This document shows positions 29,154 to 38,912 of a DNA stretch of 64,000 nt, one piece after another. Position numbers and translations under genes: made by a program. The stretch comes from Streptomyces sp. SID12488 (lineage in GTDB: Bacteria > Actinomycetota > Actinomycetes > Streptomycetales > Streptomycetaceae): the NCBI RefSeq assembly GCF_010548275.1, contig NZ_JAAGLT010000002.1, positions 186,001 through 250,000 on the forward strand. Direction: 5' to 3'. The notes under the pieces were generated by a model, which worked only from the letters and a program-made list of their open reading frames with translations, was not told where the DNA came from and searched no databases. Positions within the stretch are counted from its first letter, which is position 1, and each line of letters starts with the position of its first letter.

Positions 29154-31571
29154 ATGGAGCCACTTCGTCCCACGGATCCGGACCGGCTGGGGCCGTACCG
29201 TCCTGTCGCGCGACTCGGAGCCGGAGGGATGGGCGAGGTCTTCCTCGCCAAGGACGACCTGCAACGGACCGTGGCCGTCAAGGTCATCCGTCCCGAGCTC
29301 GCCTCGGGCAAGGCGTTCCGCGACCGGTTCCGTCGTGAGGTGGACGCGGCGAGGGCGGTGAGCGGCACCTACACGGCGTCCGTCGTGGACGCCGACCCGG
29401 ACGGTCCCGTCCCCTGGCTGGCCACCACGCACATCATCGGTCCGACGCTCGCCGACGCGATCGAGACGTACGGGCCGCTGCCGCCGAGATCCGTACTGGC
29501 CCTCGGCGCCGGACTCGCCGAGGCGCTGATCGCCGTGCACTCCGCGGGGCTGGTGCACCGCGACCTCAAACCCTCCAACGTGCTGCTCTCCGCCGAGGGC
29601 CCGCGCGTCATCGACTTCGGCATCGTCCGCGCCACCGACGGCTACGAACTCACCCTGTCCGGCGTGCTGTTGGGCTCCCCGCGGTACATGTGCCCGGAGC
29701 ACGCCACCGGGGACCCGATGGGCCCGGCGGGCGACGTGTTCTGCCTCGGCTCGGTCCTGGCCTACGCGGCCACCGGGAAGGCGCCCTTCGACGGCGCGTC
29801 GGCGGCCACCCTGCTGTACCAGGTGGTGCACGGCACGCCGGACCTGACCGGCGTCCAGGAACCGCTGGACACGATCATGCGGTTGTGTCTCGAGAAGTTC
29901 CCGGCGGCCCGGCCCAGCCCGGACCGGGTGTCGGCGGCGTGCGCGCCCGGGGGCGCCGACGCGCTGGACTGGGACGGCTGGCTGCCCGAAGCCGTTCTCT
30001 CCGCGATAAGACGCCAGGCCGCGGACCTCATGGATCTGGACCTCGGCCTCGACGTGAAGGCGAAGGCGAACGCCCTCCGGCGGGGGTCCGCCCCTGCCGC
30101 TGTGGCAGCCGCCCCCGGCTCCGGCGGCCTGCGGGTCGACCCGCGCCTGGCAGCCACTCGACGACTGATCACGGGACGCCCGAGCAGCCCCCGCCGCGTC
30201 GTCTTCCCGGAACGCCCCGAATCCGACGAATCCGATGAATCCGGTGGACTCCACGGGCCCGACGCACTGCCCGACCGGCCGGAGCCCGGCCCGACGCGTG
30301 AGCGGTCCCCGCAGCAGCCGCCGCCCGAGCCGTCTCCCGACCGGGGCACCCACCGTGCCCCGCGCTCGGCGCGTCCGTCCGGCCCCTCCCGCCGGGGGAT
30401 CCTCGCGGTTGCCGCGCTCGCCCTGGGTACCGGCGTCACCGCGCTGCTCCACGGATCGAAGGATGACGTGTCGAGCGGTGCGGCCAAGCCGGCCGGTCCG
30501 GCGCCGGAACCGCTGTGGACGTACCGCAGCGACCCGCTCGTCCAGGCCCCGGCGGTCTTCTACAGCGGCACGACCCTGCTGAAGACCCAGTCCGGCACCC
30601 TGTTCTGCCTCGGCCTCGCCGACGGCGCCAGCCCCCGGTGGACCTACCGGGGCATCAGCCAGTCGCCGACCCCGCCCCTGATCGTCGCGGACGTCGTCGT
30701 CGCCCTCGGCACCGGCGCGACCGTGATCGGCGTCGACCCGGTCACGGGCGCGGAGCGCTACTCGCTGGACTTCGGGGAGGACTTCCGGTTCGACACGCTG
30801 CTCGGTGGGGCCGCCGGCGCGGTCACCATCGTCGGACTCCGCTTCGACCGCCAGGACAACGCGGACGGGTCACGGGGGTCGGCCACCTCGACGAACGTCG
30901 TCCTCGGTACGGATCTGCGGGCGCGCGTGGCCCAGGTCATCCCCATCAGCCCGGAGGACATCGGCCTCGAGCTGAAACCGTTCATCGATTCCGACCGCTT
31001 CGTCTACCTGGACGGGCTGCACCGTCTCACGGCCCGGGGCGGCGACGCGCGGGGCAGTGTGCTGTGGAGCCAGCCCATGGAGTCCGACTCGGAGGCCCGG
31101 TCGGCCCCGGTGGTGCTGGACGGGACCGTGTTCGCCGTGGACAGCGAACTCGTGGCCGTGGACCTGGAGACCGGGAAGCTGCGCTGGCGGGTGCGGGAGG
31201 AGAAGGGCGGCTTCGCCTCCGTCGCGGTGGCGGACAGCACGGTCTACTGCACGACGAGCAACCCGCACGGCGTCGAGGCGTTCGACGCCACCGACGGCTC
31301 CCGGCGCTGGTTCTGCGAAACCCCCCGGCTGGACCTGCGGAACCCGCTCGTCGCGGGCGGCGACGCGGTGTTCGTCACGGCCGAGGCCAACAAGGACGGC
31401 TTCTACGCGATCGACGCCCGGCGGGGCGAGCTGCTGTGGAACTTCACCGACGGCCGGGACACGGGCATCAACGACTGGCAGCTGTCCTGTGACGCCGACG
31501 GCGGCACGGATCATCCGCTGATCGCCCAGCACTTCGACAAGGTGTACGCGCTTCCGATGCCTCGGTCCTGA
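29154..31571 (+). CDS. Transmembrane Ser/Thr protein kinase with PQQ-type beta-propeller sensor
   Basis: An 805-residue kinase. The glycine loop is LGAGGMGEVF (about 21), the Lys lies in VAVKVIRPE (about 43), the catalytic loop is LVHRDLKPSNV (about 136), followed by IDFGIV and GSPRYMCPE. A Pro-rich linker leads to one membrane helix at about 412-434. The extracytoplasmic part has repeated blades of the PQQ type (TLFCLGLADG, VIGVDPVTGAERY, VFAVDSELVAVDLETGKLRW, VFVTAEANKDGFYAIDARRGELLW). It probably reads a ligand outside and signals inward. The ATG follows GAGG at short spacing. Confidence 0.92.
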   Translation: MEPLRPTDPDRLGPYRPVARLGAGGMGEVFLAKDDLQRTVAVKVIRPELASGKAFRDRFRREVDAARAVSGTYTASVVDADPDGPVPWLATTHIIGPTLADAIETYGPLPPRSVLALGAGLAEALIAVHSAGLVHRDLKPSNVLLSAEGPRVIDFGIVRATDGYELTLSGVLLGSPRYMCPEHATGDPMGPAGDVFCLGSVLAYAATGKAPFDGASAATLLYQVVHGTPDLTGVQEPLDTIMRLCLEKFPAARPSPDRVSAACAPGGADALDWDGWLPEAVLSAIRRQAADLMDLDLGLDVKAKANALRRGSAPAAVAAAPGSGGLRVDPRLAATRRLITGRPSSPRRVVFPERPESDESDESGGLHGPDALPDRPEPGPTRERSPQQPPPEPSPDRGTHRAPRSARPSGPSRRGILAVAALALGTGVTALLHGSKDDVSSGAAKPAGPAPEPLWTYRSDPLVQAPAVFYSGTTLLKTQSGTLFCLGLADGASPRWTYRGISQSPTPPLIVADVVVALGTGATVIGVDPVTGAERYSLDFGEDFRFDTLLGGAAGAVTIVGLRFDRQDNADGSRGSATSTNVVLGTDLRARVAQVIPISPEDIGLELKPFIDSDRFVYLDGLHRLTARGGDARGSVLWSQPMESDSEARSAPVVLDGTVFAVDSELVAVDLETGKLRWRVREEKGGFASVAVADSTVYCTTSNPHGVEAFDATDGSRRWFCETPRLDLRNPLVAGGDAVFVTAEANKDGFYAIDARRGELLWNFTDGRDTGINDWQLSCDADGGTDHPLIAQHFDKVYALPMPRS

Positions 31572-31641
31572 AGGCACCCGGGAGCCCGCGACCCGTTACT
31601 GGGCGATTCGGTCGGCGGTCACACGGACGTGGTGGGGCGGC

Positions 31642-31809
31642 TCAGAGCTGCTCCCAGCCGCCGGGGTCCTCGGCCAGGGTGGCGGAGGCGCCGGGAGTGC
31701 CCTCCCGGAAGGCCGGCGCCTGGAAGGGGTCGATATCCGGGGTCGGCGAATCGGTCCTCGCGTGGAACTTTGTCGGTTCCGGCGCGGAGAACAGAGAAGT
31801 CAGCTCGAT
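31642..31809 (-). CDS. Possible 55-residue small protein starting at ATC
   Basis: On the minus strand, AGGAGA is followed after six bases by ATC and then 54 sense codons with strong Streptomyces codon use, ending in TGA. The peptide starts ELTSLFSAPEPTKFHARTD, continues with PDIDPFQAPAFREGTPG and ends EDPGGWEQL. No ATG, GTG or TTG lies in the right place in this frame. It sits 37 bases after the stop of the 73-residue gene on the same strand, so the two may form an operon. It could be a real small protein with a rare start, a gene whose start has mutated, or a RiPP-like precursor; I do not recognise the family. Confidence 0.45.
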   Translation of the reverse strand: MELTSLFSAPEPTKFHARTDSPTPDIDPFQAPAFREGTPGASATLAEDPGGWEQL

Positions 31810-31846
31810 GGAAGGTCTCCTGATCCTCGAGACGGCAGTGCGGAAC

Positions 31847-32068
31847 TCAGAGAACAGTCAGCTTGGCGTAGGGACTGATGATCCGTTCCTGACGCCCGCC
31901 GAAGTCGACGAGTACTGCGATGCCGTCCTCAACAGTGGTCACTCGGCCGAGGCCGAAGACGTCGTGAGTGACTCGGTCGCCTACCGCGAACAGCTTGGTA
32001 GGAGGTGCCACAGGGGCTTTGAAGGGGCTGGTGGCCAGATGGGCCCGCGTTACCGCTGTCTTTGTCAT
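31847..32068 (-). CDS. Small SH3-like protein of the UvrD/PcrA C-terminal type
   Basis: A 73-residue protein whose second half reads KLFAVGDRVTHDVFGLGRVT, then VEDGIAVLVDFGGRQERIIS. This is the small Tudor/SH3-like domain found at the C terminus of UvrD-type helicases, where it contacts RNA polymerase, but here it stands alone, as in other Streptomyces genomes. It may bind RNA polymerase or nucleic acid; that is inference from the fold. The ATG at 32068 follows GGAG closely. The longer open frame upstream is Arg/Pro-rich and not protein-like. Confidence 0.8.
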   Translation of the reverse strand: MTKTAVTRAHLATSPFKAPVAPPTKLFAVGDRVTHDVFGLGRVTTVEDGIAVLVDFGGRQERIISPYAKLTVL

Positions 32069-32342
32069 TGACTCCAGTATGCTCCGCGCGGGCCCGTCGT
32101 GGGCCCGGTGGGTACCCCCGACTCTCGCGGGCCACACTCGCGCCCGGTCCGCGTATACGCGCGCGGGGACGGGGGAAGGCCCGCTCGCCGACATGGATCG
32201 TGCAGGTCACGCGGGGTATGGAGGGCCGATGCGAGCCCCTTCGGAGGCCCGTGGGACGGCCTGGCCGTGCACAGCATGATCGCGAAGAGTTATGAATCGG
32301 TAGCCACTTTCGCCACCTCGAACGGCATGCCGCGAGCCCCGA
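32069..32342. other. Gene-free region with a short lower-GC open frame
   Basis: No supported gene. On the plus strand from an ATG at 32277 the sequence is less GC-rich and reads MIAKSYESVATFATSNG before turning into antisense of the DUF1275 gene; it has no good ribosome binding site. It may be a conserved leader or a remnant, but I cannot support a call. Confidence 0.3.
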
Positions 32343-33062
32343 TCACTCCCGCCCCGACGTACTCAACGCCAACACGGCCACCACGACGGCCGCGACGAGG
32401 AGCGGAATTCCCAGGCCGTGATGGATCACCAGCCACGCGCCGAGCAGCGCGCCCACCGCCATCGCCGCCACCGACGCCGAGCGGCGCGGAGAGTGCCTGC
32501 CCGTACCGCCGGCCGCGCGGGAGTCGGCGGCGAGACCGGTGAGGGTCATCGTCAGGACGGTGGTCGTCAGATCGGGGACGCCCAGCCTGCGTACGGTGGC
32601 GTTGCGCAGGCCCATCGCGAAGGCCGTGACCGCGATCAGGGTGTAGACGGTGGCCGTCGCGTCCGGTGCCGCGAAGGCGACCGCCGCGGACGCGCCCAGG
32701 AACACCGCCTCGACGGCGAGGGTGATGCGGGCCCACCGCCGGCGCGAGCCGCCGCCCAGCCGCCCCGCGACGCGCCCGCCGGCCACAGCGCCCACCAGGA
32801 ACGAACTCAGCGACACCAGAGTGTGCGGTACGGAGAACCCGGGCGCCCCGGCGGCGGCGAAGCCCAGCACGACGACGTTTCCGGTCATGTTGGCGGTGAA
32901 CACATGGCCGAGCCCGAGATAGCTGACGGCGTCGATCAGCCCGCTGACCACCGTCAGCACCAGCAGCACGGCCACCAGCCGCAGACCGCGCGACTCGGGA
33001 TCGTGCGACGGCGACGGCGATGACGGCGACGGCTTGGCCGGCTCGGTTGCCTCTGTGCTCAT
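32343..33062 (-). CDS. DUF1275 (YoaK) family membrane protein
   Basis: A 239-residue polytopic protein. The family words are clear: GLIDAVSYLGLGHVFTANMTGNVV in helix 1-2, SFLVGAVAGGRVAGRL, AMGLRNATVRRLGVPDLTTTVLT and GALLGAWLVIHHG. About six membrane helices are predicted after a polar, Pro/Ser-rich N terminus of about 25 residues. The function of the family is unknown to me; in some bacteria it is linked to transport. The ATG is the only good start near the family N terminus. A strong terminator separates it from the gene upstream. Confidence 0.87.
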   Translation of the reverse strand: MSTEATEPAKPSPSSPSPSHDPESRGLRLVAVLLVLTVVSGLIDAVSYLGLGHVFTANMTGNVVVLGFAAAGAPGFSVPHTLVSLSSFLVGAVAGGRVAGRLGGGSRRRWARITLAVEAVFLGASAAVAFAAPDATATVYTLIAVTAFAMGLRNATVRRLGVPDLTTTVLTMTLTGLAADSRAAGGTGRHSPRRSASVAAMAVGALLGAWLVIHHGLGIPLLVAAVVVAVLALSTSGRE

Positions 33063-33120
33063 CGGATCAGTCCACCACGGGGAAATACGGAGGGACAGGG
33101 CGGGACGCTGCGGGACCACG

Positions 33121-33159
33121 AAGGCGCCGGCCCCCGAAGTGATCGGGGGCCGGCGCCTT
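33121..33159. terminator. Perfect 17-bp stem terminator
   Basis: AAGGCGCCGGCCCCCGA pairs with its exact complement after a 5-base loop; the stem starts with AA and ends with TT, which makes it work on either strand. It follows the stop of the transglycosylase-like gene by 29 bases on the minus strand. Confidence 0.9.
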
Positions 33160-33187
33160 GGTACTACCCGTGTCCTGCTGGGTCGGC

Positions 33188-33607
33188 TCAGTACCAGTGG
33201 TGGGCCTGCCAGAAGTTCCAGGCACCGACCGGGCTGCCGTAGCGGTCGTTCATGTAGTCCAGGCCCCACTTGATCTGGGTGGCCGCGCTGGTCTTCCAGT
33301 CGGAGCCGGCGGAGGACATCTTCGAGCCGGGGAGGGCCTGGACCAGGCCGTACGCGCCGGAGGAGGCGTTGGTGGCGTCGACGTCCCAGCCGCTCTCGTG
33401 CTCGACGATCTTGCTGAAGGCGTTGTACTGCGCGTCGTTCGGGATCAGCTTCTGCGCGATCGCCTTGGCGTCGGACGCGGAGGCGGTGGTCGCCGCCTGG
33501 GCGGGAGCCGCGGCCAGCACCATACCGGCGGTGGCGGCGGCCACGGCGGCGGTGGTGAGGGCCTTCTTGGGGGAGGCGATGGTGCGGGCGATACGGGAGA
33601 CGAACAC
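33188..33607 (-). CDS. Secreted transglycosylase-like (SLT-type) cell-wall protein
   Basis: A 139-residue secreted protein. The signal peptide (RTIASPKKALTTAAVAAATA core, cleavage after AQA, about residue 33) is followed by a compact lytic-transglycosylase-like domain: KIVEHESGWDVDATNASSGA holds the catalytic Glu (HES), AYGLVQALPGSKM is the usual Gly-Leu-x-Gln segment, and WGLDYMNDRYGSPVGAW is the substrate helix. It likely cuts or remodels peptidoglycan during growth. The GTG at 33607 follows GGAAAAGG; the frame remains open upstream but gives no signal peptide at its own start. It has a long leader. Confidence 0.87.
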   Translation of the reverse strand: MFVSRIARTIASPKKALTTAAVAAATAGMVLAAAPAQAATTASASDAKAIAQKLIPNDAQYNAFSKIVEHESGWDVDATNASSGAYGLVQALPGSKMSSAGSDWKTSAATQIKWGLDYMNDRYGSPVGAWNFWQAHHWY

Positions 33608-34019
33608 GGAGAACCTTTTCCTCGGGGTCAGGGCCGTCGCGGGCAGGCCGGTGCCACGTACTGCGTCTGTTGCGTGTGTGGCGGTGACATGCGGCGGCGC
33701 CGCGACCCGTGAGGGTTCGTCGGCGCCGTGCGACTGCTCCACAGAAACAAATCCGGCGGCCGTCTGCAATCACCCCTTTTGCTAGTTGTGTTCGTATATG
33801 GGTGTTCAGCGCACTTTGTGACGTGGCTCTCAATGTGCAGGTCAGAGGCGGTTTCTATGTGGGCATGACATGCACTTCGGTCTACTAATCCGCCTCGTAG
33901 GTGATCTGCGTCCTGTGGGCCGCTTCACGCGCCGGGCGCGTCGAAAGTGACCTGGCTCTCGAAGGCGGCCCGGCGGCGAACGGCTGAGGGGCCCCTGTGG
34001 ACGGAGATAGGTTCACCGC
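33608..34019. other. Long divergent intergenic region with hairpin-forming leader
   Basis: This 412-base region holds the leaders of the transglycosylase-like and phosphotransferase genes. Near 33690-33730 it can form a stem with GGCGCCG-type arms in the transglycosylase leader. The middle (33775-33890) is unusually AT-rich for this genome, with TTTTGCTAGTTGTGTTCGTA, and is the probable promoter zone. I looked for a ydaO-type cyclic-di-AMP riboswitch and did not find its conserved parts. Confidence 0.5.
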
Positions 34020-34700
34020 ATGTTGACGGGAAGAGTGCTCGGCTCAGGGCGCACGGCTGACGTGTACGAACTCGACGAGCCGGCGTGGGTGCTGCGCCGC
34101 TACCGGGACGGATACGGGGATGCGGCGGCGGAGGCGGCCGTCATGGAGCACGTACGAGGTCACGGATACCCCGTGCCCGAGGTGCGCGCGGCGACCCGGA
34201 CCGACCTGGTCCTGGAGCGGCTGTCCGGACCGACGATGCTGGAGGCGTTCGCGGCGGGGCTGCTGGATGCGCGAGCGAGCGGCGAAATGCTGTCGGCGCT
34301 CCTGCACGGCCTGCACGCCGTCCCGCCCCGGGACCCGGCCACCGAACCCGGGACCCGCGTTCTCCACCTCGACCTGCATCCGGAGAACGTAATGCTCACT
34401 CCCGACGGCCCCCGGGTCATCGACTGGGCCAACGCGGAGGAGGGGCCGCCGGGCCTGGACCGGGCCATGTCCGCCGTGATCCTGGCCCAAGTCGCGGTAT
34501 CCGCCGACCCCTTGGCCGAACCGGCCCGCGCGATGCTGACCGCTCTGCTGACAGCGCCGTCCGCCGTGCCGGAGGCGGGCCGGACGGCGGAGGGGCTGCC
34601 GGAGGCGCGCAGGCGGCGGGCGGCGAACCCGACGATGAGTCGGAGTGAGGTCGAACTGTTGGGAGCAGCAGAGGAATTGATCCGTACGCTGCTGCCGTGA
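34020..34700 (+). CDS. Aminoglycoside-phosphotransferase-like (APH family) protein
   Basis: A 226-residue small-molecule kinase-like protein. The N lobe is short (VLGSGRTADVYEL, then VLRRYRDG in the place of the ATP-binding Lys), and the catalytic loop HLDLHPENVMLTPDG and metal motif VIDWANAEEG are intact, so it should be active. The family phosphorylates a wide range of compounds, including antibiotics, choline and sugars; the sequence does not say which. The final 40 residues are Arg/Ala-rich. It starts at ATG and is divergent from the transglycosylase gene. A resistance role is possible but not supported by context. Confidence 0.82.
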   Translation: MLTGRVLGSGRTADVYELDEPAWVLRRYRDGYGDAAAEAAVMEHVRGHGYPVPEVRAATRTDLVLERLSGPTMLEAFAAGLLDARASGEMLSALLHGLHAVPPRDPATEPGTRVLHLDLHPENVMLTPDGPRVIDWANAEEGPPGLDRAMSAVILAQVAVSADPLAEPARAMLTALLTAPSAVPEAGRTAEGLPEARRRRAANPTMSRSEVELLGAAEELIRTLLP

Positions 34701-34732
34701 AGCCCGCTCGGCGGGACGATCCGGGCCGCGCG

Positions 34733-35770
34733 TCACACCGCCACGTACGTCACCGGATCGCTTCCCGTCACCGCTTCCGCCTGGCCGAGTTTGACCAGGC
34801 GGCGTACGTGGGCCTCCGCCTCCGAGACCGCGATGTTCCGTGAGCCCGGGGGGATTTCGGACCAGGGGCGGTTCCACTCCATGCGTTCCGCCAGTTGCCA
34901 GGCGGTGAGGGGGGTGGTGAGGAGGGTGCGGAGGCCGGTGAGGCGGTCGTCGTGGTGGTCGAGGAGTTCCTGTACGCGGACGGTCGCATCGGGGAAGGCG
35001 TGGCGGTGGGCCGGGAGGACCTCCGCCGGGGTCAGGCGGCCGATGCGCTCCAGGGAGTCGAGATAGTCGCCGAGGGGGTCGGCGACCGTCGTGTCGTCCG
35101 GGTCCTCGTACAGGCCGATGTGCGGGGTGATCCCCGGGAGCAGGTGGTCGCCCGAGAACAGGCGGCCGTTGCCCGGAAGTTGGGCCGGGTGGGCCTCCTC
35201 CAGGTGGAGGCAGACGTGGCCCGGGGTGTGGCCCGGCGTCCAGATCGCGCGCAGGCGGCGGCCGGGGAGATCGAGGAGTTCGCCGGGGACGATCTCGCGG
35301 TCGGGGAGCGCCGGAGAGAAGCCGGGCAGGGTACCGAGGGGGATCCTGCTCAGGGTCGCCACGTGGTCGGCGGGTGCGCCGGCCGCAGCCAGCTTCGCCG
35401 TCATGTAGGTGAACCAGCGGTCGGCACGGTTGTCGCGCGTCCGCCGTACCAGGGAGATGTCCGCCTCGTGCATCGCGATCCACGCCCCGGACACCTCACG
35501 GACCTGGCCCGACAGGCCGTGGTGGTCCGGGTGGTGGTGGGTGATCACCATGCCGTGGATCTCGCCGGCCGACGTGCCGCACGCCAACAGGCCCTCGGTG
35601 AGCGCGTCCCAGGACAGCGGGTCGTCCCAACCCGTGTCGATGAGCACCGGCCCGCTGTCGGTGTCCACGACATACACCAGTGTGTATCCGAGGGGGTTGT
35701 TCGGAATGGGGACCCGGAGGGACCGTACGCCCCCGCCATGATCGGTCACCTGCGTCGACACCTGTGTCAT
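34733..35770 (-). CDS. Metallo-beta-lactamase-fold hydrolase
   Basis: A 345-residue hydrolase with the zinc motif VITHHHPDHHGLSGQ (H-x-H-x-D-H), the third His in WTPGHTPGHVCLH, Asp in LFSGDHLLPG and a later His in LPAHRHAFPD. The last 80 residues form a helical C-terminal domain of the kind seen in LACTB2- and glyoxalase II-like thioesterase proteins. It might hydrolyse acyl-CoA or another thioester or lactone. A perfect KstR-type box lies 37 bases before its start, and it is divergent from an aldehyde dehydrogenase gene, so it probably belongs to the same catabolic regulon. Confidence 0.87.
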   Translation of the reverse strand: MTQVSTQVTDHGGGVRSLRVPIPNNPLGYTLVYVVDTDSGPVLIDTGWDDPLSWDALTEGLLACGTSAGEIHGMVITHHHPDHHGLSGQVREVSGAWIAMHEADISLVRRTRDNRADRWFTYMTAKLAAAGAPADHVATLSRIPLGTLPGFSPALPDREIVPGELLDLPGRRLRAIWTPGHTPGHVCLHLEEAHPAQLPGNGRLFSGDHLLPGITPHIGLYEDPDDTTVADPLGDYLDSLERIGRLTPAEVLPAHRHAFPDATVRVQELLDHHDDRLTGLRTLLTTPLTAWQLAERMEWNRPWSEIPPGSRNIAVSEAEAHVRRLVKLGQAEAVTGSDPVTYVAV

Positions 35771-35806
35771 GGGCTCCCCTGCGGCTGGGCTGCCAGCAAC
35801 TATAAC

Positions 35807-35820
35807 TAGAACTGGTTCCA
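35807..35820. promoter_or_regulatory. KstR-type operator between MBL hydrolase and aldehyde dehydrogenase
   Basis: TAGAACTGGTTCCA matches the consensus TnnAACnnGTTnnA at all eight fixed positions. It lies 37 bases before the hydrolase start and 140 before the dehydrogenase start. Confidence 0.75.
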
Positions 35821-35904
35821 ATGGGAGCCCAAGTCACTTACCTCCTGGTGGTGCGCGAGCTGTGGACTCCTCGGTGGGGAACTGGTAACTGTCTCCGTAT
35901 CTAT

Positions 35905-35919
35905 CTGACGATCCGTCAG
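35905..35919. promoter_or_regulatory. Palindrome CTGACGATCCGTCAG upstream of the aldehyde dehydrogenase
   Basis: Same motif class as at 15587 and 43609. Arms CTGACG/CGTCAG are perfect; the site ends 41 bases before the ATG of the dehydrogenase. Confidence 0.55.
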
Positions 35920-35960
35920 AGACGGTACCCGGAAAGGCAGTCGGCGAGAGGCAGTCGGCC

Positions 35961-37418
<1,458 letters not shown>

Positions 37419-37423
37419 GGGCC

Positions 37424-37657
37424 ATGGGCGACCGCTGGCACGTGGAGGTCGACCGCTCGCTGTGCATCGGCTCGGCCCAGTGCGTCCACCGGGCACCGGA
37501 CGGTTTCCGCCTCGACACCGGGATGCAGTCCCACCCGGTCGAACCGGACACGGACGCGAACGAGAAGGTGTTGGCGGCGGCGGAGAACTGCCCGGTGGAG
37601 GCGATCATGATCACGCTGCTGGGGGGTGGGGAGGCGGTGTTTCCGCCGGAGGAGTAG
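37424..37657 (+). CDS. [3Fe-4S]-type ferredoxin
   Basis: A 77-residue small ferredoxin with the cysteine spacing CIGSAQC then NCPVEAI, i.e. three cluster ligands of the 3Fe-4S type (C-x5-C ... C-P), which commonly serve P450s in actinobacteria. It starts five bases after the aldehyde dehydrogenase stop with GGGG upstream. No P450 gene is adjacent, so its partner may be the CYP125-type enzyme encoded 22 kb away under a similar operator. It is about the normal length for the family. Confidence 0.88.
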   Translation: MGDRWHVEVDRSLCIGSAQCVHRAPDGFRLDTGMQSHPVEPDTDANEKVLAAAENCPVEAIMITLLGGGEAVFPPEE

Positions 37658-37688
37658 TGCGGGTGGGGTGGGTGCGGCCCAGGCCGTG

Positions 37689-37897
37689 TTTCCCACCCAC
37701 CCGCCCGTCTCGGCATGATTACCGGGCGCCGTTGAACTACTCGATGCCGTCCGGCACCCCTCCAGCACCGTCGGGGGCCCTCCCGCGCGGCCCCGGACCC
37801 TTCCCGCTCCGGCCCGCCTCTCCAGCCCGTCCGGCGTTTGAGGACGAGGCCCCTTCAGGGCCGAAAGCGGGGTCTGGGGGCGCAGCCCCCAGGGACG
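37689..37897. repeat. Dispersed Streptomyces-type intergenic repeat, copy 2
   Basis: Shares the ordered words listed for 1490-1737, in the same order and orientation. The right part (from TTTGAGGACGAGGCCC onward) is nearly the same in both. It lies between convergent genes (ferredoxin and kstR), a usual place for a bidirectional terminator. Its middle part differs. Confidence 0.78.
37874..37892. terminator. Hairpin in the repeat between ferredoxin and kstR
   Basis: CTGGGGGC and GCCCCCAG form a perfect 8-bp stem around GCA. It sits between two convergent genes and could end both transcripts. Confidence 0.65.
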
Positions 37898-37927
37898 GGA
37901 CGGGTAGGGGCGCCGGGGGCGGGAAAC

Positions 37928-38638
37928 CTACCGGTCCTCCCCGGAGGGATCCGTCAGGTCGATCAACCGGCACACCGTCTCGATGTCGATCTTCACCTGG
38001 GCGATCGAGGCCCGGCCCGACAGCCAGGTGACCAGCGCCGAGTGCCAGGTGTGCTCGATGACGCGGACCGCCGAGAGCTGCTCGGGCGTCGGGTGTCCCT
38101 GGCCCGGGTCACCCAGCCCCATCGAGTCCAGGATGATCGCCGTCGTCTGACGGGACACCTGGTCGACCTCGGGTGAAACGCTGCGGTCCGCGAACGTCAG
38201 CGCCCGCACCATCGCGTCCGCCAGATGCGGCTCTCGCTGGAGCGCACGGAAGGCGCGCATCAGGGTCTCCGCCACCCGCTCCGCGGCCGTCTCACCCGTC
38301 GGCGGCTTCTTGCGCAGCGTGCCGTGCATGTGTTCCAGCTGGTCCTGCATGGTGGCGACCAGCAGATGGACCTTGGACGGGAAGTACCGGTAGAGCGTGC
38401 CGAGCGCGACCTGCGAGGACTCCGCGACCTCCCGCATCTGTACCGCGTCGAAACCGCCCCGGCTCGCCAACTGGGCGCTCGCGTGCAGGATCCGGCGCCG
38501 CCGGGCCTGCTGCCGCTCGGTGAGCGGAGCGGACGGCGGCAACGCGGACGGCAGTGAACCGGACGCCGGACGGGACGCCGAGCCGGACGGCGAACTCGGT
38601 CGCGCCGTATGTGCTTCCACCTTCGCGTCGGCAGGCAT
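37928..38638 (-). CDS. kstR: KstR-type TetR-family repressor of sterol catabolism
   Basis: A 236-residue TetR-family regulator. The DNA-binding part reads RRRRILHASAQLASRGGFDA, then VQMREVAESSQVALGTLYRY, then FPSKVHLLVA, which is nearly the same as in mycobacterial KstR, including the VQMR and LYRYFPSKVHLLV segments. The C-terminal half keeps ALTFADRSVSPEVDQV and the ligand-pocket end WLSGRASIAQV. KstR represses cholesterol catabolic genes until a CoA thioester of a sterol intermediate binds. The first 35 residues are a Pro/Ser-rich extension not seen in the mycobacterial protein. A perfect box for it lies 207 bases upstream of its start, which suggests autoregulation. Confidence 0.88.
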   Translation of the reverse strand: MPADAKVEAHTARPSSPSGSASRPASGSLPSALPPSAPLTERQQARRRRILHASAQLASRGGFDAVQMREVAESSQVALGTLYRYFPSKVHLLVATMQDQLEHMHGTLRKKPPTGETAAERVAETLMRAFRALQREPHLADAMVRALTFADRSVSPEVDQVSRQTTAIILDSMGLGDPGQGHPTPEQLSAVRVIEHTWHSALVTWLSGRASIAQVKIDIETVCRLIDLTDPSGEDR

Positions 38639-38844
38639 GGGTCCCGTTCCGTGACAGTCGGTGATCGTGTGACGATCGGGCGGCGATCGAGTGGCGATCA
38701 GTCAGCGATCTGGCAGTCATATGTCAGCGAACAGTCAGCATGGCACGTCGGTGTCGCGCGGCTGCCGTGGCGCGAATCACCTGATCCACCGCTCACAGCC
38801 GAGGTACCTGCCGGTAGATTCGGAGCCTCCTGAACGATCAAGTC

Positions 38845-38858
38845 TGAAACTTGTTCTA
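38845..38858. promoter_or_regulatory. KstR-type operator between kstR and the glycosyltransferase operon
   Basis: TGAAACTTGTTCTA matches TnnAACnnGTTnnA at all fixed positions. It is 55 bases upstream of the glycosyltransferase start and 207 bases upstream of the kstR start. Confidence 0.75.
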
Positions 38859-38912
38859 GATTAGCGTCCCGTCGTAGTCTCGCGGGAAACCGTGGGGAGA
38901 AGGGGGCCAGGA

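Noticed and set aside
32277..32330. Short plus-strand gene starting MIAKSYESVATFATSNG
   Set aside because: The composition drop is suggestive, but there is no ribosome binding site and the frame runs into antisense of the DUF1275 gene without a clear end.
33608..33990. Possible cyclic-di-AMP (ydaO-type) riboswitch before the transglycosylase-like gene
   Set aside because: Streptomyces cell-wall hydrolase leaders often have one and the leader is long, but I could not find the conserved ydaO segments in it; only a GC-rich stem is visible.
34020..34700. Antibiotic resistance aminoglycoside kinase
   Set aside because: The APH fold is clear, but nothing in the sequence or neighbours ties it to aminoglycosides.
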